The notes below the pieces were generated by a model. The model was not told where the DNA came from. It made no database searches and was given only the letters and a program-made list of their open reading frames with translations. Shown here piece by piece: positions 26,301 through 33,553 of a stretch of DNA of 49,834 nucleotides. The stretch is from Crocinitomicaceae bacterium (lineage in GTDB: Bacteria; Bacteroidota; Bacteroidia; Flavobacteriales_D; Sanyastnellaceae), in NCBI GenBank assembly GCA_002690915.1, contig NZGF01000024.1, positions 1-49,834 on the forward strand, in the 5' to 3' direction. Both the position numbers and the translations under genes were made by a program. Within the stretch, counting starts at the first letter, position 1; every line of letters starts with the position of its first letter.

Positions 26301-26611
26301 TCAACCAGGCGTTCACAGTCGTTCGTGGTCCAGTTTTACTATACGTGCCCTCAGCGTTCACTCCGAACAACGATGGAATCAATGATGCATTTAAAGTGGT
26401 AGGCTCGCAAATCATGAATTACGAACTGTGGATCATGAACCGTTGGGGTGAAACCGTCTTCCACAGCACAAGTTTAGATGATGTGTGGGTTGGTGATGTC
26501 CAAGGCGGTGCGCATTATGCGGAGAATGGCATCTACAATTGGAAGATCCGACTGAAGGGTTACAACACCGACGCCGAAGAGTACACCGGTTCATTGCAGT
26601 TGATGCGTTAA
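23375..26611 (+). CDS. Large T9SS-exported surface protein with choice-of-anchor L, Ig/PKD-like repeats and type B sorting domain
   Basis: A 1078-residue secreted protein. After a signal peptide (LVLFVALIGYSLQTQAQ) comes a choice-of-anchor L domain (~30-290) with the typical NDGCVLEFDFVAAGDTVSFNYVFGSDEY. A Calx-beta-like stretch follows (~300-400), then about five ~90-residue Ig/PKD/SprB-like repeats with one Cys near each start and GGY/W patterns. A PKD block (SYDWNFGDGN) precedes a C-terminal gliding-type T9SS domain beginning YVPSAFTPNNDGINDAFKV and containing WIMNRWGETVFHS. Such proteins act as adhesins or gliding/attachment factors on the outer surface. The anchor class is established; the ligand is unknown. 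Confidence 0.9.
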   Translation: MNRPFPSVTAILVLFVALIGYSLQTQAQLQVETNLTLEEYVNDILLGSGIQATNITYQGGSNQLGYLTGGDDVFSISSGLVLSCDNAENLECPVDFVACDGCLGNGFNDPDLLDIANSVPGMIGESFSVNSVNDGCVLEFDFVAAGDTVSFNYVFGSDEYEAWINSQYNDVFAFFLSGPGISGPYDSPAGFPDGAVNIAGVPLTDPILPITISSVNSGINEEYYIDNQGGEDVCINGYTVPFKAEYEVECGETYHIKLAIADGSDTALESIVVLEEGSFESNAVVQIDLSIDVGGPEANTIYEDCGQATLTFERPIETILEIQEMVYINYGNSVATNGVDYGQPQPDGSLIPLPDSVVFAPFVSVVSFDLVAEIDGITEGPELVEMQIENVAACNGGGLTTYFTFYVAEDPPPFEVSDFSTIICQGDEIEVGPIVAGGYGNYTFDWACPEGDDEATLFLSPEEDWSCIVTVGDTCDLAANPIDVEVAIEVLEFPPLEIEINEEGPVVLECNGMATITSAASGGDGVYSYAWSDQDGNNLWGSWFDPSQLELSTWVGADEVFITLTDGCGFEVMDSIEVDYNIPPIEITVDESVDVLCNDTFTVTATADGTGPFFYTWFNGSSWLDFDATLNWQTSADASLVLEVSDNCGQTESANVEIIVEAPDVEVSLPQNLTGPCTEIFDLVANVTSGSGGYEYTWFQDGIDMNESDESIDVQLSESASFAVNVNDGCGQSGTVSTTITIDNPPLVVELGPDIYASCVDFTNIPAEIVSGAGGYAYDWFVGGEPYDQESDITIQSYGTLSVSVSVTDGCGGADNDSLVYHIPDIPLSLEVTPSATICAGDGISLEVEAMGGEEGFVYFWPTLNAYGPVQYITPLQSAAYPVVATDICGDEIDTSTNIDVQYLFSDFVASASEADENRYTFRATPTPEEPFPGAYSYDWNFGDGNSSDEAVTTHVFDGLSDYTVTLDVTSWVGCVNQAFTVVRGPVLLYVPSAFTPNNDGINDAFKVVGSQIMNYELWIMNRWGETVFHSTSLDDVWVGDVQGGAHYAENGIYNWKIRLKGYNTDAEEYTGSLQLMR

Positions 26612-26622
26612 GCCGTCTGCTA

Positions 26623-26640
26623 AACGGGATAATTCCCGTT
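26623..26640 (+). terminator. Possible weak terminator after the surface protein gene
   Basis: AACGGGA-TAAT-TCCCGTT, a 7-bp stem with 4-nt loop, 11 nt after the stop codon. It is followed by ATTTG with only a short T run, so termination would be weak. Confidence 0.4.
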
Positions 26641-26650
26641 ATTTGTCGGT

Positions 26651-27964
26651 ATGACTTCTAACACTTCTTCATTCCGCGGGCCCTTCATGGTCGTCACCAC
26701 GCTTTTCTTTATGTGGGGCTTCATCACCGTTATGGTGGATGCGTTTGTCCCGAGACTTAAAGATGTTTTTGAGCTCAATCTGTTGCAAGCGGGACTGGTC
26801 CAGTTTGCCTGGTTCGCTGCCTATGGAATCTTGAGTATTCCGGGAGGGAATCTGATTGAACGTATCGGATACAAAAAGGGAATTCTGGTTGGTCTTGGTT
26901 TGGCTTCCTTCGGTTGCCTATTGTTCTACCCTGCAGCGGAGACGCGAATTTATGAGTTGTTTCTGCTTGCTCTCTTCGTCGTTGCCGGGGGCATTACCAT
27001 CCTACAAGTTGCGGCTAACCCTTACATTTCTGTGCTAGGCAACCCTGAAACTGCTTCGAGTCGACTCAATCTGGCGCAGGCTTTTAATTCGTTAGGTACG
27101 ACCATTGCGCCCATTGTAGCCGCGAGCTTTCTACTTGGTGACCAAATTTTAACTGCAGATGAGCAGGCGGCGCTGAGCACAGCTGATTTGGAGACTTACC
27201 GCTTGGGTGAAGCTGTTGCCGTTCAAGGGCCATTTGTATTCCTGGCGCTCGGATTCTTGATCTTGGCAGTGCTTATAAGTTTCAGTAAGCTGCCCCGAAT
27301 CCTTGGGGGAAAACTTCCTGGAGGGATGGCTGAGGTGTGGTCAAATTCGACCTTGCGCTTGGGGGCTTTGGCGATTTTCGTTTACGTGGGAGCCGAAGTA
27401 GCCATTGGTTCCTACATGGTAGGGTACGGGTTGGAGTTGGGTGTTGACGGGATTATTCGCGAGACTTCTTGGTTGGCTTCTTTGGCAGGTCTCGCGGCGA
27501 GCATAAGTGGGAAGACATTGGCTGGTATGGACTCCAAGGGACTGATAGGCGCGTTGTTGACCTTTTATTGGGGCGGGGCAATGATTGGTCGGTTTGTGGG
27601 TTCGGTACTCATGCAAAAAATTGCGCCGAGCCGGTTGTTAGCCTTGTTCGCGATGGCAGCGGTTGCACTTATTGCAGTGAGTATTGCCTCAACCGGTGTT
27701 GTGGCTTTACTCGCACTGATTGGAGTTGGATTGTTCAATAGCATTATGTTCCCGACCATTTTTACGTTGGGAATTGGCGAACTCGGTGAATTGAAACCAT
27801 TGGGGAGCGGCGTGCTTTGTACAGCAATTGTGGGCGGAGCATTTATACCACCTGCAGTAGGTGCTCTTGCAGATGGTTATGGTTTCGCCGTGGCGTTGAT
27901 TTTGCCAGTTTTGTGTTATTTGTACATTCAATATTTTGCCCGTCGGGCAGCGAAAGCGGTCTGA
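26651..27964 (+). CDS. Sugar MFS transporter (FucP/glucose-galactose type)
   Basis: A 437-residue major facilitator with about 12 hydrophobic helices. The start FMVVTTLFFMWGFITVMVDAFVPRLKDVFELN and the block YGILSIPGGNLIERIGYKKGI, with AANPYISVLGNPETASSRLNLAQAFNSLGT, are typical of the FucP-like sugar:H+ symporter family, which imports L-fucose, glucose, galactose or related sugars. Length is usual. No sugar catabolic genes are next to it, so the substrate is open. It starts 39 nt after the surface protein gene. Confidence 0.9.
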   Translation: MTSNTSSFRGPFMVVTTLFFMWGFITVMVDAFVPRLKDVFELNLLQAGLVQFAWFAAYGILSIPGGNLIERIGYKKGILVGLGLASFGCLLFYPAAETRIYELFLLALFVVAGGITILQVAANPYISVLGNPETASSRLNLAQAFNSLGTTIAPIVAASFLLGDQILTADEQAALSTADLETYRLGEAVAVQGPFVFLALGFLILAVLISFSKLPRILGGKLPGGMAEVWSNSTLRLGALAIFVYVGAEVAIGSYMVGYGLELGVDGIIRETSWLASLAGLAASISGKTLAGMDSKGLIGALLTFYWGGAMIGRFVGSVLMQKIAPSRLLALFAMAAVALIAVSIASTGVVALLALIGVGLFNSIMFPTIFTLGIGELGELKPLGSGVLCTAIVGGAFIPPAVGALADGYGFAVALILPVLCYLYIQYFARRAAKAV

Positions 27965-28119
27965 GGAGCGTGGAATCGCCAACTTTTTGGGTGGTTTTCG
28001 TAAAATTCCTTAACACAAAAGCAATCTTTATGCACAAAGGCAACTTTTTGGTCAAATTCTGTGTTCATTGCAGGGGGAAGCTGCTTAGGCTCCCGTAGAA
28101 TTAGCGAAACAACAGCATC

Positions 28120-28263
28120 ATGGCCCGAAAAAAGCGAGAAAAAGAATTGCAACCCAATATCAAAGTGCGGTTGGATCGCAGAACGGTCATCACTGTGCGA
28201 GACCAAGAGAAGTTGGCATTCTGGAAAGAGAAGTATCCTAACCTCGAAGTGCTCGAAGAGTAA
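28120..28263 (+). CDS. 47-residue basic conserved-looking small protein
   Basis: A short gene from ATG 28120 to TAA 28261-28263 encoding 47 residues: a Lys/Arg-rich N-terminus (MARKKREKEL), a beta-type middle (IKVRLDRRTVITVRD) and an acidic/aromatic C-terminus (FWKEKYPNLEVLEE). A strong intrinsic terminator lies 23 nt after the stop, and the frame is well composed, which supports a real gene. It is not a ribosomal protein I recognise. Charge suggests nucleic-acid or ribosome contact, which is speculation. The 155 nt upstream hold two copies of CAACTTTTTGG but no box I would call with confidence. Confidence 0.6.
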   Translation: MARKKREKELQPNIKVRLDRRTVITVRDQEKLAFWKEKYPNLEVLEE

Positions 28264-28286
28264 GAAAACGTTTTTGATAGAAAAAC

Positions 28287-28312
28287 AAAAAGGCCGGTAA
28301 TCCGGCCTTTTT
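28287..28312. terminator. Strong bidirectional intrinsic terminator
   Basis: AAAAAGGCCGG-TAAT-CCGGCCTTTTT: an 11-bp perfect stem with a 4-nt loop and U runs on both strands. It separates the 47-residue gene (+) from the convergent 89-residue gene (-) and could serve both. Confidence 0.9.
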
Positions 28313-28336
28313 GAATGCAGTAAGTTGGGGAGGTAG

Positions 28337-28606
28337 TTACACCAATTCGTTTTGTTTCCAAGGTGCCAATGCGAGTTGTTCCCGTCCTTTCTTAGTTAGG
28401 GTGTACCCGTTTTTGTTTTGCAGCATTCCGTCGAGGTACAAATTCGTGATGCGTTCACCAATTCTCGCTTGGCCAACACTTAAATCGGTGTCAGCTTCAA
28501 TTCGCTTCCAGAAATTACGCTCAAGCACCGCGAGTCGAATGTGTGCTTGTTGCTCTTGCTTGTAGGTTTGAATGATGTCGAGGATCATGTAATCGTACTT
28601 ATCCAT
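28337..28606 (-). CDS. Small winged-helix-like protein of unknown function
   Basis: An 89-residue protein. Helices (MILDIIQTYKQEQQAHIRLAVLERNFWKRIEA, shown here only for layout) are followed by ITNLYLDGMLQNKNGYTLTKKGREQLA. The last stretch, with a beta hairpin ending YTLTKKGREQL, is typical of winged-helix regulators such as PadR-like or MarR-like proteins. No effector domain or cysteines are present. It is bounded by the terminator at 28287-28312 and a 162-nt gap before aat in which I see nothing specific. Confidence 0.55.
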   Translation of the reverse strand: MDKYDYMILDIIQTYKQEQQAHIRLAVLERNFWKRIEADTDLSVGQARIGERITNLYLDGMLQNKNGYTLTKKGREQLALAPWKQNELV

Positions 28607-28768
28607 AGCGATTGGTTTGGTGGTAGTTAGAGTGGTGACGTCGTTTTATGGTGGCGGTAAGAGTCACCTATACCGCGCAGGAGCAAATTAGAAGACCACG
28701 CGGGCAAAGCGAAAGTCGAGCTCAAAGAAATATGAACGAATTGTTAACGACTCAGGAAATTCTGTGAA

Positions 28769-29464
28769 TTACTTGTGAATTGTCCATTTCCCCCGCCGTG
28801 TTTTGCCAGCTGCCAGGTGTGTTCGAAGGAGTCTGGAATAGGCTTCTCTCGGTATGTTTTTAGCTCCCATGGAGATGAGGTGGGAGTTGCTAATTTGACA
28901 ATCTATCGGTCCGTAGCCGTTTTTCTTGGCCCACTGGACAAGTTGTATAAAGCAAAATTTTGAAGCGTTGCTTTCCAATGAAAACATACTTTCTCCAAAA
29001 AACATACGACCGATAGAAATTCCGTACAGACCCCCGACCAGACGGTCTTCACGCCAGGCTTCAAACGAATGAGCGAGTCCAAGCTCATGCAATCGGATGT
29101 ACGCGTCAATGATGTCTTGTGAGATCCAGGTGCCTTCCTTGTTGCTTCTCACGTCTGCACATGTTTGAATGACCTGGCTAAAGGCCGTATCGATGCGCAG
29201 TTCGAAGCGGTGGCTGTTGAGAACGCTACGCATGCTTTTGGCGATGTGAAGATTTTCCAAGAAGAGAACCGAACGTTCCTCAGGCGCCCACCAAAGGATG
29301 GGGTCGTTTTCACCATACCAAGGAAATACGCCGTGTTCATAGGCTGCAATAAGTCGTGCTTCTTCGAGGTCGCCTCCAATGGCCAGCAGGCCTTCCCAGG
29401 CCTCTTCAATGGCTGGAAAGGAAATGGTTTCGTCAAGCAACGCGACTTTTGGAGCGTTTTGCAT
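28769..29464 (-). CDS. aat: Leucyl/phenylalanyl-tRNA-protein transferase
   Basis: Adds Leu or Phe from aminoacyl-tRNA to proteins with N-terminal Arg or Lys, marking them for ClpS/ClpAP degradation (N-end rule). The 231-residue protein has the family blocks GLLAIGGDLEEARLIAAYEHGVFPWYGENDPILWWAPEER (read as motifs GGDL, GVFPWY and PILWW), then SFEAWREDRLVGGLYGISIGRMFFGESMFS and a C-terminal IDCQISNSHLISMGA. Length is usual. It is divergent from the NUDIX gene, 77 nt away. Substrate class is secure from the motifs. Confidence 0.95.
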   Translation of the reverse strand: MQNAPKVALLDETISFPAIEEAWEGLLAIGGDLEEARLIAAYEHGVFPWYGENDPILWWAPEERSVLFLENLHIAKSMRSVLNSHRFELRIDTAFSQVIQTCADVRSNKEGTWISQDIIDAYIRLHELGLAHSFEAWREDRLVGGLYGISIGRMFFGESMFSLESNASKFCFIQLVQWAKKNGYGPIDCQISNSHLISMGAKNIPREAYSRLLRTHLAAGKTRRGKWTIHK

Positions 29465-29529
29465 ATTGGCCAGGTAAACCGTAACAATTGTCTTTCAAAA
29501 TCTAATGTAGGTGCAAAATGGAAAAGCCT

Positions 29530-29537
29530 GACTTTTG
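29530..29537 (+). promoter_or_regulatory. -7-like box for the NUDIX gene
   Basis: GACTTTTG (one mismatch to TAnnTTTG), 4 nt before ATG 29542. It supports that start over ATG 29518, which would place the box inside the gene. Confidence 0.4.
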
Positions 29538-29541
29538 TTTC

Positions 29542-30195
29542 ATGCAACTACCGGCACATAACGTCGCAATGTCACTTCGAAAAGCCTTTAGCACGCGTGG
29601 AGAAATCTATAGCCGGCAGACCGATGAAAGGATGCCGTTCAAACGTCCAACTCCGGAGGCCGCCAAGGAACAAGGAATCAAACTGCGTCATGCAGCTGTG
29701 GCTTTGCCAGTGTTTCCTGTCCATGGAAAATGGCACGTAGGATTGATGAAGCGTACAGAGTATCCGGGGGTCCACAGCGGTCAGATTTCCATTCCCGGAG
29801 GCGAAGTCGAACCTGATGATACTGATCGAATGGATACGGCGATGCGAGAATTTGAAGAGGAAATGGGCGTAGACTTGCGGCAGTCTTCCTTGGTGGAAGG
29901 CCTTTCTGAGCGCTTCATTCCGCCGAGTCGGTTTGTGGTGACTGCGTTTGTGGCATGTCTGGACCATGAGCCGAGATGGCATGTTGATTCGAAGGAGGTA
30001 GCAGCTGTGCTAACCGTGCCAATGGAGGCGTTGCTGACCGATGATGCATTGCGCCCGCACCCCATTGAATTGAAGCCCGGAGTTACCGCCTCTTTGCCGG
30101 CCTACGAATGGGAAGGAGAGATCATTTGGGGAGCAACGGCAATCATATTGACCGAATTTGCTTTCGCATGGATAGATGCGATGAAAGGCAGGTAA
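29542..30195 (+). CDS. NUDIX hydrolase, CoA pyrophosphatase-like
   Basis: A 217-residue NUDIX enzyme related to the CoA pyrophosphatase (NudL/PCD1-like) branch, which cleaves CoA or related nucleoside diphosphate compounds with Mg2+. The NUDIX helix is in SIPGGEVEP...TAMREFEEEMG, with the catalytic REFEEE core and the LRHAAVALPVF lead-in typical of this branch. The frame opens at ATG 29518; ATG 29542 is favoured by the -7-like box 4 nt before it, and ATG 29569 is also possible. The HEAT-like gene follows after 14 nt. Confidence 0.85.
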   Translation: MQLPAHNVAMSLRKAFSTRGEIYSRQTDERMPFKRPTPEAAKEQGIKLRHAAVALPVFPVHGKWHVGLMKRTEYPGVHSGQISIPGGEVEPDDTDRMDTAMREFEEEMGVDLRQSSLVEGLSERFIPPSRFVVTAFVACLDHEPRWHVDSKEVAAVLTVPMEALLTDDALRPHPIELKPGVTASLPAYEWEGEIIWGATAIILTEFAFAWIDAMKGR

Positions 30196-30197
30196 CG

Positions 30198-30205
30198 TAA
30201 TTTTG
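30198..30205 (+). promoter_or_regulatory. -7 box (TAATTTTG) for the HEAT-like gene
   Basis: A perfect TAnnTTTG ending 4 nt before ATG 30210, placed in the 14-nt gap after the NUDIX gene. Suggests separate, possibly leaderless transcription. Confidence 0.5.
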
Positions 30206-30209
30206 TGAA

Positions 30210-30719
30210 ATGAGTGGATTTGAAGGCCTGTTTTCTCCAAGACAAGAAGTGGTGCTCAACACGCTTGAACAAGCACGTGAACGCGGTACCTTGGAATGGG
30301 TGCGCCCCTTATTGGAAGCCTTTCGCGATCGACCTGAAGAGGACATTCGATCGGAAATTGCGGATATGCTGGGTGCATTGAAGATTTCTGATGCTGCGGC
30401 GGTCTTAGCGGATGCCCTCGATGATCCGGCTTTTCAATCACAGCATGCTGATATCATTGGTTTTCTATGGAGTTGCGGTTTCCAAACGGAAGATGACCTC
30501 CGGGTGGTGATTGCATGTGCAGTGGAGGGTGATTTTCGGTGTGCTATGGAAGCCCTCACTTGGATCGAGGAGCTGGAGCAAGTACTTGACGAGCAAGTGC
30601 TTCTGGAGTCCTTGCTTGCGGTGCGAGGGACTTTAGAGGAAATGCCAAAGGACGATGCGCGACTTGCGTTGTTTGAGTCAATGCTACATGCGTTGCAACG
30701 CTTGGAACGTGCTCAGTGA
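30210..30719 (+). CDS. HEAT-repeat-like protein of unknown function
   Basis: A 169-residue, almost all-helical acidic protein. Repeating helix pairs such as WVRPLLEAFRDRPEEDIRSEIADMLGALK and AAVLADALDDPAFQSQHADIIGFLW (cited as motifs RPLLEAF and AAVLADAL) resemble HEAT repeats, which form protein-binding scaffolds. There is no signal peptide and no catalytic motif, so a cytoplasmic protein-interaction role is likely. The stop lies 1 nt from the end of the convergent carboxylase gene. Confidence 0.65.
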   Translation: MSGFEGLFSPRQEVVLNTLEQARERGTLEWVRPLLEAFRDRPEEDIRSEIADMLGALKISDAAAVLADALDDPAFQSQHADIIGFLWSCGFQTEDDLRVVIACAVEGDFRCAMEALTWIEELEQVLDEQVLLESLLAVRGTLEEMPKDDARLALFESMLHALQRLERAQ

Positions 30720-30720
30720 A

Positions 30721-32364
30721 TCACGTTTGAATAACGCCGGTGTTAAACGGTATAATGGGCGCGTGATTGGCGGCGCTAATTCCAGTGCTTATCCAGCGGC
30801 GGGTGTCTTTGGGGTCGATGATGGCATCTACCCAAAGCCGAGCAGCGGCGTAGACTGGTGAAGTTTGTTCTTCGTAACCCTTGGCAATGGAATTGTACAA
30901 GGCGTCTTGGGTGACTTGGTCTGGTTTTTTTCCGCTTTTTTTAAGCCGAGCCACTTCAATTTGCTGGAGCACCTTTGCCGCCTGATCGCCGCCCATGACT
31001 GCAATTTTCGCCGTTGGCCATGCTACGATGAGGCGGGGGTCGTACGCTTTCCCGCACATTGCATAGTTCCCAGCGCCATAGCTATTGCCCACGACCACGG
31101 TAAATTTAGGCACCGTCGAGTTGGCCACTGCATTGACCATTTTGGCTCCGTCTTTGATGATACCGCCGTGCTCACTACGGGATCCGACCATGAACCCGGT
31201 TACGTCCTGCAAAAACACCAAGGGCACACCTTTTTGGTTGCAGTTCATCACGAATCGTGCGGCCTTGTCTGCACTGTCCGAGTAGATGACGCCGCCAAAT
31301 TGCATTCCATCTTTTTTGGACTTGACAAGTTGGCGCTGGTTGGCGACGATGCCTACACTCCAACCGTCAATTTTGGCGTAGCCTGTCACGATGGTCTTAC
31401 CGTAGTCTTTTTTGTACTCAGTGAAGCTCTGGGCGTCGACCAACGCTTCAATCAGTTTCCGGGTTTCATAAGGCTGAGCTCGATCCACAGGCAAGACGGT
31501 ACAAATATCTGGTCCGTCGGGATCGTTTGTTTTGTCTCTAGCAATTCCGGCTTTTTCGGTCGGGAGTTTCAAGTGGCTTACAATGCGACGCAGCTTTTTT
31601 AAGGCATCTTCGTCATCTTCGCATATGTAGTCTGCAACGCCGCTGATGCTCCCATGGGTTTCAGCACCGCCAAGCGTTTCATTGTCAATGTCCTCACCAA
31701 TTGCGGCTTTAACAAGGTAGCTGCCTGCCAGGAAAATTGACCCCGTTCCTTTTACAATCAACGCTTCGTCGCTCATGATGGGCAAATAAGCTCCACCGGC
31801 CACGCACGATCCCATCACTGCCGCTATCTGCGGGATTCCCATGGAACTCATCCGCGCATTGTTCCTAAAAATTCGACCGAAATGCTCTTTATCTGGGAAA
31901 ATTTCATCCTGCATCGGCAAGTAAACCCCCGCGCTGTCCACGAGGTAAACGATGGGGATGCGATTTTCCATGGCGATTTCTTGTGCCCTCAGGTTTTTTT
32001 TGCCGGTAATGGGGAACCACGCTCCGGCCTTTACCGTGGCATCATTTGCGACTGCGATGATGAGCCGACCTTCGACCGGACCCAATTGCACAACGACTCC
32101 ACCACCCGGACATCCGCCTTCCTTTTCGTACATGTTCTCCCCAGCTAAAGCTCCGATTTCAATGGGGGTTGAGCCCGGATCGAATAGGCGCTCGAGCCGC
32201 TCGCGCGCAGTTAATTTACCTTTTGCATGTTCTTTCTCAATGCGTTGGCGTCCGCCACCGAGCGCGGCCTTTTCGATTTGAGTGCGAATGCTGGACCAGG
32301 CGAGTTGCATAGCATCGGCATTGCGATTGGCTTGAAGTTGCTTGTCTTTCATTGAAGTGGGCAT
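30721..32364 (-). CDS. Acyl-CoA carboxylase, beta (carboxyltransferase) subunit
   Basis: A 547-residue biotin-dependent carboxyltransferase that moves a carboxyl group from carboxybiotin to an acyl-CoA. It has two crotonase-like halves: the N-half with GGCPGGGVVVQLG, NDATVKAGAWFPITGKKNLRAQEIA and GSCVAGGAYLPIMSDEA, and the C-half with LQDVTGFMVGSRSEHGG and NSYGAGNYAMCGKAYDPR. The sequence style is closest to methylcrotonyl-CoA carboxylase beta; propionyl-CoA is possible. The biotin-carrying alpha subunit is not adjacent. Start ATG 32364 has TAACTTTA 4 nt upstream; ATG 32352 is also possible. Confidence 0.92.
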   Translation of the reverse strand: MPTSMKDKQLQANRNADAMQLAWSSIRTQIEKAALGGGRQRIEKEHAKGKLTARERLERLFDPGSTPIEIGALAGENMYEKEGGCPGGGVVVQLGPVEGRLIIAVANDATVKAGAWFPITGKKNLRAQEIAMENRIPIVYLVDSAGVYLPMQDEIFPDKEHFGRIFRNNARMSSMGIPQIAAVMGSCVAGGAYLPIMSDEALIVKGTGSIFLAGSYLVKAAIGEDIDNETLGGAETHGSISGVADYICEDDEDALKKLRRIVSHLKLPTEKAGIARDKTNDPDGPDICTVLPVDRAQPYETRKLIEALVDAQSFTEYKKDYGKTIVTGYAKIDGWSVGIVANQRQLVKSKKDGMQFGGVIYSDSADKAARFVMNCNQKGVPLVFLQDVTGFMVGSRSEHGGIIKDGAKMVNAVANSTVPKFTVVVGNSYGAGNYAMCGKAYDPRLIVAWPTAKIAVMGGDQAAKVLQQIEVARLKKSGKKPDQVTQDALYNSIAKGYEEQTSPVYAAARLWVDAIIDPKDTRRWISTGISAANHAPIIPFNTGVIQT

Positions 32365-32368
32365 AAGG

Positions 32369-32376
32369 TAAAGTTA
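32369..32376 (-). promoter_or_regulatory. -7-like box for the carboxylase gene
   Basis: TAACTTTA on the minus strand (last base differs from TAnnTTTG), 4 nt before ATG 32364. Shares a 34-bp divergent gap with the box at 32387-32394. Confidence 0.45.
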
Positions 32377-32386
32377 ATGGGATAGG

Positions 32387-32394
32387 TACCTTTG
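32387..32394 (+). promoter_or_regulatory. -7 box (TACCTTTG) for the ABC substrate-binding protein gene
   Basis: A perfect TAnnTTTG ending 4 nt before ATG 32399. Confidence 0.55.
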
Positions 32395-32398
32395 TCGT

Positions 32399-33553
32399 AT
32401 GCGCCTGGTCGATTCCCTCGCTTTACTCTTCTGCGCCTTGGCATGGATGGCCATGGCCACAGGGTGCTCTGAAGTTGAGTCTCAACAGACGAGGGTAGAA
32501 GCCGTTTATGAGTTTCCTGACCACGCTGAGCGGTTCCGTTGGCGGGCGCTCAATGATGGCACTTGCTTGGAGGTGTTCACAGCGAATGTGGAAGTAGTTG
32601 CCACGGTATACCGCGATTCGAGTGCGATGTTGAACGACGCTTTCCCTGCGAAGCTCCCTGTGGTGCTTGCTGAGAATGAAACGGGCCTTGCAACCCTCAG
32701 CTCCACGCATGTTGCGCTTATGGAGCCATGGGATTCGAGCTTGGTGCATTGGAAAGGCGGTGGTTACTTGACGTATGTGCGTTCGGCTTCTGCTACCGAA
32801 CGTGTGGGTCGAGGCGAGGTACTCGACTTTGGAGGTAATCCTGAATGGAATCACGAGGCCATTTTGCTCTCCGCGTTTCGTGCTTTCTGCATTTATCCGT
32901 TCGGAAATCCACTCGAAGGTGTTACATGGGCAGAAGATTTACCGATTGTGCCAATTTTGGAATACGACGAACCGAGTCCGCTGGGGCGGGCTGAATGGAT
33001 GAAAGCAATGGCATGGATGGTTGGTGACAGCTCTTTAAGGGAAGCTAAACGTGTTTTTGACAGCATGGCATTGCGTTATGACCTCGCTCGCGGCAAGGGA
33101 ATACCGCGAGAAGATTCGCTAATTGTTTTAACAGGCAGCGTTGAGCAGGGCGGGTGGTCGGCGCCAAATCCAAGAAGTTTTGTTGCCCATTTGCTCCGGG
33201 ATGCGGGTGCCCGGTATGCCTTGGAAAATGAAAATCGTACCGGCAACATTCAATTATCCCTGGAATCCCTATACGCCATGCGTGAAGAGGTAGATGCTCT
33301 GGGCTTGGTGATCTATGAACCGGACACGGCCAATTTCAAATTGGCGCGATGGATACGGTCCAATCCACATCACGCCCAAATTGTGCCCGAATCCGGTCGT
33401 GTCTTCGCAGCAAATGCGATGACTTGCGACTATTTTGGTTGGTGGGTGGCACACCCTGATGCCATGCTACGAAACCTGCGAAACATCCTGTACAATGAAT
33501 CGGATTTAGAATCTGAGGTGTGCGATCCTTGCTTTAAATGGCTGACTCCATGA
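32399..33553 (+). CDS. Fe3+-siderophore/cobalamin-type ABC transporter substrate-binding lipoprotein
   Basis: A 384-residue periplasmic lipoprotein: signal ALAWMAMATGC with lipidated Cys23, then a BtuF/FhuD-type bilobal binding fold with a helical hinge. Visible blocks are FTANVEVVATVYRDSSAMLND, ATLSSTHVALMEP, and a C-terminal TCDYFGWWVAHPDAMLRNLRNI. This family delivers siderophores, haem or vitamin B12 to FecCD-type permeases. The ligand cannot be told. The gene overlaps the permease gene by 16 nt, so the three genes form one transporter. No TonB-dependent receptor is nearby. Confidence 0.85.
   Translation: MRLVDSLALLFCALAWMAMATGCSEVESQQTRVEAVYEFPDHAERFRWRALNDGTCLEVFTANVEVVATVYRDSSAMLNDAFPAKLPVVLAENETGLATLSSTHVALMEPWDSSLVHWKGGGYLTYVRSASATERVGRGEVLDFGGNPEWNHEAILLSAFRAFCIYPFGNPLEGVTWAEDLPIVPILEYDEPSPLGRAEWMKAMAWMVGDSSLREAKRVFDSMALRYDLARGKGIPREDSLIVLTGSVEQGGWSAPNPRSFVAHLLRDAGARYALENENRTGNIQLSLESLYAMREEVDALGLVIYEPDTANFKLARWIRSNPHHAQIVPESGRVFAANAMTCDYFGWWVAHPDAMLRNLRNILYNESDLESEVCDPCFKWLTP

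Noticed and set aside
27980-28051. Direct repeat CAACTTTTTGG twice, 61 bp apart
   Set aside because: Short and A/T-rich; no further support for a regulatory function or a non-coding RNA.
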